NCBI GenBank assembly: GCA_041859945.1 | Contig: JBFLGC010000064.1 | Coordinates: 1-13,405, forward strand | Origin: Tetragenococcus sp041859945 | GTDB taxonomy: Bacteria > Bacillota > Bacilli > Lactobacillales > Enterococcaceae | Direction: 5' to 3' | DNA length: 13,405 nucleotides | Shown here: positions 1 to 6,556 of the stretch, piece after piece | Layout of the letters: every line of letters begins with the position of its first letter | Numbering within the stretch: position 1 is the stretch's first letter | Translations under genes and position numbers: made by a program | Notes under the pieces: generated by a model | Databases searched by the model: none | What the model saw: only the letters and a program-made list of their open reading frames with translations | What the model was told of the DNA's origin: nothing

Positions 1-1
1 C

Positions 2-103
2 CACTCTGCAGCCATTATGGAAGCAAGCAGATTGATCGCTGAAAACCCAGATGATAAGGAGCTCATCAACAAGTGTGTCAAAGAGGTGTTGGGTGAAAAC
101 TAG
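2..103 (+). CDS. 3' end of an unidentified protein (partial)
   Basis: An open frame runs in from the left edge and stops at a TAG at 101-103. The visible 33 residues include SAAIMEASRLIAENPDDKEL and end in KEVLGEN. They look like a soluble, amphipathic-helical C-terminus with balanced charge, and codon use is normal for the neighbourhood. I do not recognise the family from this tail. The gene is followed by a hairpin terminator at 172-225, so it is the last gene of its transcript. The start and most of the protein lie outside the window. Confidence 0.6.
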   Translation, partial: HSAAIMEASRLIAENPDDKELINKCVKEVLGEN

Positions 104-171
104 AAATATTTCAAAATAAAGCTGAGTAGATCATTTAAAAAGTTAAGAGGAGAAAAACAGGTGGATCTATA

Positions 172-225
172 AAAGATCATTGAATAGCCCTTTTAGCAAG
201 GACGTTCAATGATCTTTCTTTTTTT
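172..225 (+). terminator. Rho-independent terminator of the left-edge gene, overlapping the toxin 3' end
   Basis: A perfect 13-bp stem (AAAGATCATTGAA at 172-184 with TTCAATGATCTTT at 205-217) encloses a 20-base loop and is followed by a run of T (CTTTTTTT). It terminates plus-strand transcription. Its right arm contains the stop codon of the minus-strand toxin gene (206-208), so the toxin message also ends inside this hairpin. On the minus strand the hairpin is followed only by TTTTATAG, so termination in that direction would be weaker. Confidence 0.8.
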
Positions 226-565
226 GATATTTTACTGAATTATTTTGAGTTGGGAAAAGTCGCTTATGGGAACCTATGCGGATTCCAATTAAAATTAGCT
301 CTTTCTCATCGATTGTGTAAACGACTAAGACGTCATTTTTCTCATTTGGTTGTTTTCCTTTCGGCGTATCACGTAAATGAAATTCGTTGTAGCCAGACAT
401 ACGACGACCAAGTTCATGGTCATTAAATTCCATTGGTAATTTACCATTGTCCAACAAAAGATCAATAGCTGCGCGAACTTCATCAACAATCGTATGATCT
501 ATACCGGCCAAGCGGTGTAAATCTGCATTAAATGTTGCTCTGGGTTTAAACCTCAATCGTTTCAT
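206..565 (-). CDS. YafQ-like toxin of a type II toxin-antitoxin system
   Basis: A 119-residue protein of the RelE/ParE superfamily, closest in pattern to YafQ, a ribosome-dependent mRNA endonuclease. Residues that match the YafQ catalytic set are visible: H50 (in NDHEL), H63 (in EFH), D78 (in NDVLVVY), H100 (in GSH) and F104 (in KRLF). The end of the core, IGIRIGSHKRLF, is typical. Compared with E. coli YafQ there are about eleven extra residues (around 65-76, DTPKGKQPNE) between the second histidine and the aspartate, and about fifteen extra, lysine-rich residues at the C-terminus. The ATG overlaps the antitoxin stop (ATGA), so the two are translationally coupled and the antitoxin is made first, the usual order. 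Activity is inferred from the family; the matching residues suggest it is intact. Confidence 0.85.
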   Translation of the reverse strand: MKRLRFKPRATFNADLHRLAGIDHTIVDEVRAAIDLLLDNGKLPMEFNDHELGRRMSGYNEFHLRDTPKGKQPNEKNDVLVVYTIDEKELILIGIRIGSHKRLFPTQNNSVKYQKKKDH

Positions 566-843
566 TTGTCAAATTGTCTCCAATAGTCGTCGGTGGATTC
601 AACGATTTCATCATCTGGTAATACATGTCGCCGAATCAGTTGATCGCGAGCAATAGCGTATTCTAGTGATCCTTCTTTGGCACGAATAGCACGTTCTAAC
701 CAGTCTAATTTTTCTTGAGAAATCACGACGACAGACCGATTATTGCTTCGTGCAATATATACTGTTTCATCCTCTTCATTGACACAGTCCAAATAATCTT
801 TGATATGGGCTCTAAAATCACTTTGTGTAGATACGACTGTCAT
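562..843 (-). CDS. Phd/YefM-like antitoxin
   Basis: A 93-residue protein expected to bind and neutralise the overlapping YafQ-like toxin and to repress the operon. The N-terminal part (MTVVSTQSDFRAHIKDYLDC then VYIARSNNRSVVVISQEKLDWLE) has the layout of Phd/YefM antitoxins: a small N-terminal DNA-binding fold in which an arginine-rich strand is followed by VVVIS and a helix. The C-terminal third is acidic (LPDDEIVESTDDYWRQF), the usual toxin-wrapping segment. I chose the ATG at 841-843 because AGGAGG lies just upstream; the longer frame to 888 would place the start inside the promoter. The stop overlaps the toxin start. Pairing YafQ-like toxins with Phd-like antitoxins instead of DinJ is a known kind of partner mixing. 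Confidence 0.85.
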   Translation of the reverse strand: MTVVSTQSDFRAHIKDYLDCVNEEDETVYIARSNNRSVVVISQEKLDWLERAIRAKEGSLEYAIARDQLIRRHVLPDDEIVESTDDYWRQFDK

Positions 844-867
844 ATAAATCCCTCCTTTATACTTTAT

Positions 868-896
868 ATTGTACGCTATCAAGTACAAAAAGTAAA
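868..896 (-). promoter_or_regulatory. Toxin-antitoxin promoter with palindromic operator
   Basis: On the minus strand TTTACT (896-891) and TACAAT (873-868) are separated by 17 bases, a good sigma-A promoter. An inverted repeat, TTGTAC-N8-GTACAA (869-888), covers the spacer and the -10 element, the place expected for an autorepressing antitoxin. AGGAGG follows at 852-857. Confidence 0.6.
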
Positions 897-982
897 TTGT
901 TTTTTATTCATTGCAGTAACCTAGTGATTAGTTGCTTGAACAAGAGTCCCATTTTAATGGTCGAATTCATGATTTTTCTAGA

Positions 983-997
983 ATTTTTCAGAAAGTT
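983..997. promoter_or_regulatory. Candidate CodY box upstream of the broken acetyltransferase gene
   Basis: ATTTTTCAGAAAGTT matches the published CodY consensus AATTTTCWGAAAATT at 13 of 15 positions and lies about 30 bases before the ATG at 1028. CodY is the branched-chain amino acid and GTP sensor of low-GC Gram-positives. No convincing -35/-10 pair is seen next to it, so its role is inferred. Confidence 0.35.
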
Positions 998-1027
998 GTG
1001 CCATACTAGACCAAAGGAGTGGGGCTG

Positions 1028-1570
1028 ATGTTTACAACACAAGTGAATGACAAAATCCAATTGAAATATCCGGATAAAAATGATGCGGCGCTTTTGTTTG
1101 CCTTGATTCAAAACGAAGGGGCCCGGATGTCGCGCTGGTTGCCCTGGGTCGAGGCGATGGATTCAGTGGAAGAAGAAGCCGAATTTTTGCGCAACGCGAC
1201 TGAAAAAATGGCTAGAGGAACCTTATGGATGGCGACGATTTTGTATGAAGGCCAACCCTGTGGCATGATCGATATTCACGAGATTTCGGCCACCCATCAT
1301 CGCGGTGAAATCGGCTATTGGTTAGCCGCAGCTGTAGAAGGCAAGGGCATTATGTCCGCTGCTCTTAAAAAAACGATCGAGATCGCTTTTACAGAACTCG
1401 ACCTGCAGCGTTTAGGATTGCTAGCTGAAGTAAAGAATGTCCGAAGTCAATAAGTCGCTTTGCATGCTCATTTCACTCAGGAAGGGACCTTGCGCAAGTG
1501 GCGCTTATTTGAGGACGAGTATCAAGATATGGTCGTTTTTTCGTTACTGAAAACGGAATGGCTAGCTTAA
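1028..1570 (+). pseudogene. RimJ/RimL-type GNAT acetyltransferase, interrupted by an in-frame stop
   Basis: Reading from ATG 1028 (AAAGGAG at 1013-1019, 8 bases upstream) the frame encodes a GNAT protein of the RimJ/RimL group, which acetylates N-terminal amines of ribosomal or other substrates. Visible marks are the N-terminal PDKNDAALLFALI, SRWLPWV, and the acetyl-CoA region GEIGYWLAAAVEGKGIMSAA. A TAA at 1451-1453 follows KNVRSQ, exactly where family members continue N-x-x-S-x-x-v-A. The same frame then reads VALHAHFTQEGTLRKWRLFE and VVFSLLKTEWLA to a TAA at 1568-1570, which is the expected family C-terminus. With the stop read through the length is 180 residues, normal for the family. A single AAA or CAA to TAA change would explain the break. 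The truncated 141-residue product loses the last strands of the fold and is probably inactive. Confidence 0.8.
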
Positions 1571-1571
1571 G

Positions 1572-1617
1572 AAAGACAGGTGCTTGAATCTCAGGCACCT
1601 GTCTTTCATTCATTTTT
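1572..1617. terminator. Bidirectional terminator between convergent genes
   Basis: A perfect 12-bp stem (AAAGACAGGTGC at 1572-1583 with GCACCTGTCTTT at 1595-1606) has an 11-base loop and T-rich sequence on both sides. It ends the acetyltransferase transcript on the plus strand and the 1606-1902 gene on the minus strand, whose stop codon touches the right arm. Confidence 0.8.
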
Positions 1618-1902
1618 GCTGGCATACCAAATTTCTTTGCCCAAAGAAATGGCTAAGGCGATTTCACTTTGGGTGCTTTTGCCAATGTAGCCATTGATAT
1701 CGACCACAAAGATGCCATCCGAAATTTTTATTTTTTCCTTGTGCAAGTCACCTAGTTGCTTTATTTCTGTGGCGGTCAAGGACTTATTTTCGTTGGGTAT
1801 GATCGGGACCAGACAAACATTGCCGGCTAATTCCAGCTGCAACGCACTTTGAATGATTTCATCTTTAAATTTTAGACTGCCGCAGATCGTGATGATTTTC
1901 AT
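1606..1902 (-). CDS. Nucleoside 2-deoxyribosyltransferase-like (DUF4406-type) small protein
   Basis: A 98-residue cytosolic protein with one Rossmann-like domain. The N-terminal strand and loop MKIITICGSLKF resembles the phosphate or nucleoside-binding G-S motif of the nucleoside 2-deoxyribosyltransferase superfamily. The segment ISDGIFVVDINGYIGKSTQS followed by EIALAISLGKEIWY carries the conserved G-x-x-G-x-S-T-x-x-E-I pattern, in which the glutamate is the usual catalytic nucleophile in the superfamily. Homologues of this size are usually annotated only as nucleoside 2-deoxyribosyltransferase-like or DUF4406, so the substrate is unknown. I chose the ATG at 1900-1902 because GAAGGAA precedes it and the domain begins there. 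It is divergent from pepC. Confidence 0.7.
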   Translation of the reverse strand: MKIITICGSLKFKDEIIQSALQLELAGNVCLVPIIPNENKSLTATEIKQLGDLHKEKIKISDGIFVVDINGYIGKSTQSEIALAISLGKEIWYASKNE

Positions 1903-1924
1903 AAAAATTCCTTCTTTCCCTTTG

Positions 1925-1953
1925 ATTTTAAACAAAAACGCTCCAGTGGTAAA
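1925..1953 (-). promoter_or_regulatory. Promoter of the 1606-1902 gene
   Basis: On the minus strand TTTACC (1953-1948), a 17-base spacer and TAAAAT (1930-1925), followed by an AAGGAA ribosome binding site. Confidence 0.5.
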
Positions 1954-1993
1954 GCATAAACTTTGCATAAATATTCAATTTCAAACAATTCGG

Positions 1994-2023
1994 TTGAAAG
2001 AAAGGACTGATTAGTGGTAGGAT
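1994..2023 (+). promoter_or_regulatory. pepC promoter
   Basis: TTGAAA (1994-1999) and TAGGAT (2018-2023) are separated by 18 bases, with TGG just before the -10 (an extended -10). The ribosome binding site of pepC (GAGTGAG) is only moderate. Confidence 0.5.
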
Positions 2024-2059
2024 ATTCTTTGTACAAATTTAATAGAAAAGAGTGAGCCA

Positions 2060-3376
2060 ATGACCAAAGGAATTTCTTTTGATGATTTAAAGACATTTGA
2101 ACAAACGCTTGCCCAAACACCAGCAAGTGATGTGATCGCACGAAGCGTTCAACAAAACGGCATTGCGGCAACAAGTATCAATCATGCGGCCCGAAAAGAC
2201 TTGAACCGTGTGTTTTCAGTAGAAGTCCCCACAAATAGTGTGACTTATCAAAAACAAAGTGGCCGTTGTTGGTTATTTTCGACTTTGAACACCTTGCGTC
2301 ATGATTTTGAACAAAAATATAAGGTCAAAGATTTTCAGTTTTCGCAAAACTACAATTCATTTTACGATCGCTTAGAAAAAGCGAATAAAATGTTGGAAGA
2401 AGCGATCGCCTTAGTTGACCGGCCGAATGATGATCGTGAGTATTTGGCGTTATTAGAATGGGGCAATGGTGATGGCGGTCAATGGGCAAATGGACCGGCT
2501 TTGATCAACAAATATGGTGTTGTTCCCCAAAGTGTGATGCCAGAAACCTATAACAGCGATGCAACCAAGGAAATTTCACAGGTATTGAATCTGAAATTGC
2601 GGAAAGAAGTCGTTGCTTTAAGGGAAATGGCTACAAATGGCGCCGATGAAGCGCAATTACGTGATCACAAAAAAGCGGCGATGAGTGATGTCTACCGAAT
2701 GCTTGTTTACGCCTTTGGACAACCGCCTAAAACGTTTGATTTTGAATATCGCGATGAGGACAAGGTCTATCATATCGATCGCGATCTGACACCACAAACT
2801 TTTTTCCAAAAATATGTGGCCGTTGATTTCGATGACTATGTGGTCTTGATGGATGCGCCGGACCATAACTATGGGGTCAACTATGGCATGCCGAGTCAAG
2901 ATTATGTTTTTGAAGGCAAAAAGATCGAACTAGCCAATGTTGGTTTGAAAGCGATGAAAGAAGCCGTGATCGCTGCACTTAAAGATGGAAAAACGGTGTG
3001 GTTCGGTTGTGATGTGAGTCAAGACATGGACCGTAAAGATGGCATCCTTGATACGAATTACTTCAAGAAGAGCGATTTATTTTCCGTTGATCTCAGTCTT
3101 TCCAAAGCGGATCGCCTCGCCACGCGCGACGGTGCCGTCACCCATGCGATGACGATGGTCGGCGTTGATTTGATCGATGACAAACCGGTCAAATGGAAAG
3201 TTGAAAATAGCTGGGGCGACAAATTTGGTGACAAAGGCTATTTCATCATGTCTGATGACTGGTTTGATACGTATTTGTATGAAGTGGTCGTCAACAAAAA
3301 ATATGTCGACGAAAAAGCCCTGAAAGTGGCCCAACAAGCACCAGAAGACGTGACTGCTTGGGATTCCTTAGTCTAA
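2060..3376 (+). CDS. pepC: Aminopeptidase C (bleomycin hydrolase family, peptidase C1B)
   Basis: A 438-residue cytosolic cysteine aminopeptidase that removes N-terminal residues from peptides; in lactic acid bacteria it works downstream of peptide uptake. The papain-type catalytic residues are all visible: C70 in QKQSGRCWLFSTLN, H362 in VTHAMTMVG and N383 in KVENSWGDKFGDKGYF. Length and the SFDD-rich N-terminus fit the family, which forms a hexameric ring with the active sites inside. In PepC the extreme C-terminus sits in the active-site cleft and restricts the enzyme to aminopeptidase action. Here the chain ends AWDSLV. There is no signal peptide. It is transcribed alone: promoter at 1994-2023 and a strong terminator right after the stop. 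Confidence 0.95.
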   Translation: MTKGISFDDLKTFEQTLAQTPASDVIARSVQQNGIAATSINHAARKDLNRVFSVEVPTNSVTYQKQSGRCWLFSTLNTLRHDFEQKYKVKDFQFSQNYNSFYDRLEKANKMLEEAIALVDRPNDDREYLALLEWGNGDGGQWANGPALINKYGVVPQSVMPETYNSDATKEISQVLNLKLRKEVVALREMATNGADEAQLRDHKKAAMSDVYRMLVYAFGQPPKTFDFEYRDEDKVYHIDRDLTPQTFFQKYVAVDFDDYVVLMDAPDHNYGVNYGMPSQDYVFEGKKIELANVGLKAMKEAVIAALKDGKTVWFGCDVSQDMDRKDGILDTNYFKKSDLFSVDLSLSKADRLATRDGAVTHAMTMVGVDLIDDKPVKWKVENSWGDKFGDKGYFIMSDDWFDTYLYEVVVNKKYVDEKALKVAQQAPEDVTAWDSLV

Positions 3377-3380
3377 AAAT

Positions 3381-3420
3381 AATCCCCTTATTTCTTGTTA
3401 GAAGAAATGAGGGGATTTTT
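3381..3420 (+). terminator. pepC terminator
   Basis: A 16-bp stem with one G-T pair (3381-3396 with 3402-3417) and a 5-base loop, followed by TTTTT. It begins five bases after the pepC stop codon. Confidence 0.9.
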
Positions 3421-3492
3421 GTGTCAAATGAAATTTACTGCTTAAAAAATAGGCGTCAACCAATTCGGATTTTCTAGTTACCTACGAACAAT

Positions 3493-3504
3493 AGATAGCT
3501 ATCT
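3493..3504. repeat. 12-bp perfect palindrome inside a larger dyad
   Basis: AGATAGCTATCT is self-complementary. It is flanked by CTACG (3482-3486) and CGTAG (3507-3511), so about 30 bases can fold into one hairpin. There is no T-run and no adjacent gene start. It could be a protein-binding site or part of an intergenic repeat. Confidence 0.4.
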
Positions 3505-3544
3505 GACGTAGATCCGTCACAGCAAGGTCAGATCGACTGGGGTC

Positions 3545-3621
3545 TAATCAGAGCTAAGTCGGTCCTGAGAAAGCTCCGAATAGACGTAATCAGAGCTAAG
3601 TCGGCCTTAAGAAAGCACCGA
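3545..3621. repeat. Two direct copies of a 35-bp intergenic repeat (42-bp period)
   Basis: Copy 1 (3545-3579) and copy 2 (3587-3621) both start TAATCAGAGCTAAGTCGG and end AAGC-x-CCGA; they differ at only a few positions. Copy 2 runs into a terminator hairpin for the minus-strand gene. The high identity, fixed spacing and noncoding position suggest a dispersed intergenic element and not a chance duplication. Confidence 0.65.
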
Positions 3622-3644
3622 TTCCAGTAATAGTGGATCGGTGC
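3609..3644 (-). terminator. Terminator of the GH28-type gene
   Basis: GCACCGATTCCA (3615-3626) pairs with TGGATCGGTGC (3634-3644) with one bulged base and a 7-base loop. On the minus strand the hairpin is followed directly by TTTCTT, about 45 bases after the stop codon of the 3691-5007 gene. Confidence 0.55.
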
Positions 3645-3690
3645 AAGCGATAAGAAACGATTTTTTGAGAAATAAGTATCAGTTGAACGG

Positions 3691-5007
3691 CTATTTTCGC
3701 ACGATTTTTACATTGCGACAGGTTTCTAAAATTTCTTCTTGCCCAACTGTCTTTTGCATCGTCGCATCTATATCATAGCTGCCTTCGACAACGAGCCCGG
3801 TCACGTGACGCGCATAAAGCCAAGGAATATCATGCAAATAAACATCGCGCAAGGAAGGTTGTTCATCAAAAACATTGGGGATCCTCTTGCCTTGTTGCCG
3901 CCAAGTAAAGGCGTTGTTGCGTAAAGTGATATCAGTGATAGGAGCCTTTTTTTCGCCGGCGATGAAAAGACTCGATTCACAAGTCAACCGACAATTTTCG
4001 ATCGTGATGTGTTGGATCTTGCCAGGAAAATCATTCTTTTCTTTGCGATAGGTCGCGGATAGAAAAATGGGCTCGCCTTTGCCCCACCACCGCGCTGCCC
4101 CTTGTGACAAGGCATTGTCAGCATAACGTTTGGTAGTGCCGATAATATGGTGCATGCTGATATTTTCGATCGTGCCGCCATCGCGGACCCAGATTCCTAA
4201 AGCACGCGAGCAATCTTTGACGATACAGTCGCTAAAAACGACATTACGCACATCACCATAAGTCTCGGTGCCGATTTTGAGCGCTGAATCACGGGAATGG
4301 AGGATACAACCAGTGATAATGATATTTTCGCAGTGACCATATTTTTTCCAAATCGGTTGGGTGGCCTTTAAAACGATGGCATCATCGCCAGTTTCCACCA
4401 GACAATTGCGGATCACCACATCTTGGCAGCCATCCGGATCGATGCCGTCGTTATTGGGACCGCGGTCATTGTTGAAAATCTTGATACCATCGACTACAAC
4501 GTGCCGACAGCCGGCCATATGCAAGGTCCAAAAGCAAGAATCATGAAAGGTGACTTCTTTGACTGTGAGCCCTATGACATCTTCCAAATACGTTGTCCGC
4601 GGCCGAAAACCTGTGACATTTAGCGGGCATTCATCAAATTCACCTTGTGCCGGATCTTCAAAGTAAACCTTGCGTCCTTGACCGTCGATGGTGCCTTCAC
4701 CGGAAATCGTGATGTTTTCGGCATGACAGGCATACAGAAAACACCCCGATGCAAAGCCATCAACGGTCGCATCGGCTTCAAAGTGGCGGATATGGGCGGG
4801 ATCTTGACTGGCGACTAAGATACTCCCTTTTTCCAAATGGAGATCGATCTGACTTTTTAATTGGATCGTTCCCGACAAAAATGTGCCAGCTGGAACGATC
4901 ACCCGGCCTCCCGTTTTCGTGCAAGCATCGATCGCCGCTTGGATCATCGTTTGGTTATTGGTCACACCGTCTGCCACGGCCCCGTAATCTAAAATATTCA
5001 CTTCCAT
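3691..5007 (-). CDS. Glycoside hydrolase family 28-type (polygalacturonase-like) beta-helix protein
   Basis: A 438-residue protein with the right-handed parallel beta-helix of pectin-active enzymes. The N-terminus NILDYGAVADGVTNNQTMIQ is the classic entry to this fold. The acidic residues of GH28 are present: D187 in GPNNDGIDPDG, and D208-D209 in VETGDDAIVLK. The family histidine of the GHG motif is replaced (DSALKIGTE, around 240-248), and the RIK motif reads WVR (around 273-275). It therefore belongs to a diverged GH28 subgroup, perhaps an exo-acting or rhamnogalacturonan-type hydrolase. There is no signal peptide, so it should act in the cytoplasm on imported oligogalacturonides or similar. 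It stands alone, without a visible transporter or other sugar genes. The ATG at 5005-5007 is preceded by only a weak GAAAGAAG site. Confidence 0.85.
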   Translation of the reverse strand: MEVNILDYGAVADGVTNNQTMIQAAIDACTKTGGRVIVPAGTFLSGTIQLKSQIDLHLEKGSILVASQDPAHIRHFEADATVDGFASGCFLYACHAENITISGEGTIDGQGRKVYFEDPAQGEFDECPLNVTGFRPRTTYLEDVIGLTVKEVTFHDSCFWTLHMAGCRHVVVDGIKIFNNDRGPNNDGIDPDGCQDVVIRNCLVETGDDAIVLKATQPIWKKYGHCENIIITGCILHSRDSALKIGTETYGDVRNVVFSDCIVKDCSRALGIWVRDGGTIENISMHHIIGTTKRYADNALSQGAARWWGKGEPIFLSATYRKEKNDFPGKIQHITIENCRLTCESSLFIAGEKKAPITDITLRNNAFTWRQQGKRIPNVFDEQPSLRDVYLHDIPWLYARHVTGLVVEGSYDIDATMQKTVGQEEILETCRNVKIVRK

Positions 5008-5046
5008 GTGTCTATCGCTTCTTTCTGGTATGGTTTGTTTAATTTG

Positions 5047-5052
5047 ATTATA
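5047..5052 (-). promoter_or_regulatory. Extended -10 of the GH28-type gene
   Basis: On the minus strand TGCTATAAT, a perfect -10 with the TGn extension, lies about 40 bases before the ATG. No good -35 is seen 16-18 bases upstream, so an activator or the extended -10 may carry the promoter. Confidence 0.5.
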
Positions 5053-5085
5053 GCAAGTTGGGCGGGGAAAAACAGCTTTGTACGT

Positions 5086-5946
5086 TTATTGGATACGGAG
5101 CAAAGCTAGATCGACTAGATACAAAATAAAAAGATGCAGTGGATAAAAGGCGTAGAAGCCATATTTTAAATGAGCGGTCCCACGTTTGCCATTATAAGCC
5201 AGCATGCACAGAGCAGCAACAAGAATGAACAGGCTTGGCTGTTCGCCGTTGGTCACCATATAAGCCAATAGAAAAAGCAAGACTTGATAGATACGGTTAT
5301 TACGACCGATATATAAAGCAGTAATGATCAAGATCCCTTCGCTAGCATAATCGCAGTGAATCCCTTCTGCTATCAGGCAAAAAACAAGCACACTCAAGAT
5401 TTGTAGGAGGAAAGCTTTGATTTTTTCTTTCCTTAATGGGGAAGAGGTTGCTAATTTTTCCAAACAAGCCATGGTCAATAGACCTAAAAATAAGGTCCAC
5501 ATGACGTTTTGATAGGGCCAATAAAAGGGAAAAGTCCCCATTTGTTGTGATTGGTCGCTAAAGAAAGCTAGGTCAAAAGGAATTTCTGAAAGGAAGGCAA
5601 ACAACAATAAGTTTCTACCGTATTTTTTGCGATCATGTGTATAACGAAAACCTTCCACAAGAACAAAACAAAATAAAGGATAGGCTACTCGACCAGCAGT
5701 GACCAATTTTAGTCGAACAAAGTCACTAAACTGAAAGTAAGCTTCTTCTGAAATGAGACCAGCTTCCATCTGGTCGACTAACAGCGAGTTGACGCCACCA
5801 AATAAAACTATTTTTGTAAAATGATCAATAAGCATGGAGATACAGGCAATCACCTTCAATGAATTACCAGTCAAAAATTGTCCATCTTTCATCTTTAAGT
5901 CTGCTTTAGCAAACCAATGGTCGATCGTTTTCAACGCGTTACTCAT
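5086..5946 (-). CDS. TraX-family integral membrane protein
   Basis: A 286-residue polytopic membrane protein. Recognisable TraX-family blocks in order are LKVIACISMLIDHF (30-43), GRVAYPLFCFVLVEGFRYTH (85-104), LLFAFLSEIPFDLAFF (about 113-128), WPYQNVMWTLFLGLLTMA (about 142-159), HCDYASEGIL and a C-terminal FYPLHLFILYLV. Roughly eight hydrophobic segments are visible. In the F plasmid TraX acetylates pilin. Chromosomal Gram-positive members have no pilin partner and their substrate is unknown; the family is related to membrane acyltransferases. A hydrophilic 28-residue N-terminus precedes the first membrane segment. The start is supported by GAGGTGGG. No conjugation genes are nearby, so the name should not be taken to mean transfer. 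Confidence 0.85.
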   Translation of the reverse strand: MSNALKTIDHWFAKADLKMKDGQFLTGNSLKVIACISMLIDHFTKIVLFGGVNSLLVDQMEAGLISEEAYFQFSDFVRLKLVTAGRVAYPLFCFVLVEGFRYTHDRKKYGRNLLLFAFLSEIPFDLAFFSDQSQQMGTFPFYWPYQNVMWTLFLGLLTMACLEKLATSSPLRKEKIKAFLLQILSVLVFCLIAEGIHCDYASEGILIITALYIGRNNRIYQVLLFLLAYMVTNGEQPSLFILVAALCMLAYNGKRGTAHLKYGFYAFYPLHLFILYLVDLALLRIQ

Positions 5947-5974
5947 AAACCCACCTCACTTGTTTGTTGTTTTA

Positions 5975-5980
5975 AGTATA
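5975..5980 (-). promoter_or_regulatory. Extended -10 of the TraX-family gene
   Basis: On the minus strand TGTTATACT, a -10 with the TGn extension, lies about 30 bases before the start. No convincing -35 is seen. Confidence 0.45.
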
Positions 5981-6084
5981 ACACAGGTAGCTTTTTATCA
6001 GTGACAGAAACCGCGGAAATAGCTTTTGTTTTATGATGTATTCATTTAGCTTTTATCAAAAGGAATGTTTTGTGTTACGCTTAG

Positions 6085-6090
6085 TATAAT
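6085..6090 (+). promoter_or_regulatory. -10 element of the small membrane protein gene
   Basis: A perfect TATAAT lies 22 bases before the ATG at 6113. The -35 region (GGAATG) does not match the consensus. Confidence 0.4.
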
Positions 6091-6112
6091 AACTAGGAAA
6101 GAGGATGAGTAG

Positions 6113-6340
6113 ATGGATGCAACGACAGCTCGTTATTTGGCAGGAAAAATCGGTGGGTGTGTATTGTTAGCAACGGGACTATTGAGTTTGATTACTTCGC
6201 TTATTTATATTAGGCAATACTTGGCACTTTTTTCAGACCTTTTCTCATGGGTCTTATATGTCCTTAGCTTTGTACAAATCATTCCGGGTGGGATTATGTA
6301 TTTAAATGCGGAGTATGAGCACGGTACGAGAATGAAATAG
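6113..6340 (+). CDS. Small two-helix membrane protein of unknown function
   Basis: A 75-residue protein with two hydrophobic segments (about 11-33, LAGKIGGCVLLATGLLSLIT; about 39-62, LFSDLFSWVLYVLSFVQIIP) and a short charged tail (EYEHGTRMK). AGAGGATG precedes the ATG, a perfect -10 lies upstream and a terminator follows, so it looks like a real single-gene unit. I do not recognise the family. The glycine-rich first helix and the short length would also fit a stress-related or regulatory membrane peptide. Confidence 0.65.
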   Translation: MDATTARYLAGKIGGCVLLATGLLSLITSLIYIRQYLALFSDLFSWVLYVLSFVQIIPGGIMYLNAEYEHGTRMK

Positions 6341-6348
6341 GTGCTGTG

Positions 6349-6392
6349 AAAGAAACTAATTATAAAAATAGTCCGTTTAGTTTCTTTTATGT
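6349..6392 (+). terminator. Terminator after the small membrane protein gene
   Basis: An 11-bp stem (AAAGAAACTAA at 6349-6359 with TTAGTTTCTTT at 6377-6387) is followed by TATGTT. The stem is AT-rich and the T-run short, so it is moderate in strength. Confidence 0.55.
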
Positions 6393-6455
6393 TACCTAAA
6401 TTATAATAGGGATGCGACAACTATCGCGCTAGTTTCTATCACTCAAGTCCCACAA

Positions 6456-6500
6456 CTAAAAATCTCGTTTCCCCAATGTGTTGAGAAACGAGATTTTTAG
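6456..6500. terminator. Strong bidirectional terminator
   Basis: A perfect 16-bp stem (CTAAAAATCTCGTTTC at 6456-6471 with GAAACGAGATTTTTAG at 6485-6500) has a 13-base loop. The A/T-rich base of the stem gives a U-run in either direction. It ends the minus-strand transcript of the acetyltransferase at 6783-7304. Confidence 0.8.
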
Positions 6501-6556
6501 CGCTGTTAGCCAAATTTTGTCCTGTCATTTGGCGGGCTCACATTAGAAGAAATCCA

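Noticed and set aside
147..174. Ribosome-binding-site-like AGAGGAG followed by GTG GAT CTA TAA
   Set aside because: A three-codon ORF right before a terminator is unlikely to be functional; the purine run is probably part of the 3' untranslated region.
2657..3337. Minus-strand frames opposite pepC
   Set aside because: Antisense shadows; pepC has all its catalytic residues and a full-length match to its family.
3545..3621. CRISPR array reading of the 35-bp repeats
   Set aside because: There are only two copies with a 7-base gap, no spacers of usual length and no cas genes.
3739..4623. Several plus-strand frames of about 60 codons opposite the GH28-type gene
   Set aside because: They are antisense shadows of a well-supported gene and lack ribosome binding sites and family-like sequence.
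5086..5946. TraX homologue taken as a sign of a conjugative element
   Set aside because: No relaxase, coupling protein or type IV secretion genes are visible, and TraX-family proteins are common on Gram-positive chromosomes.
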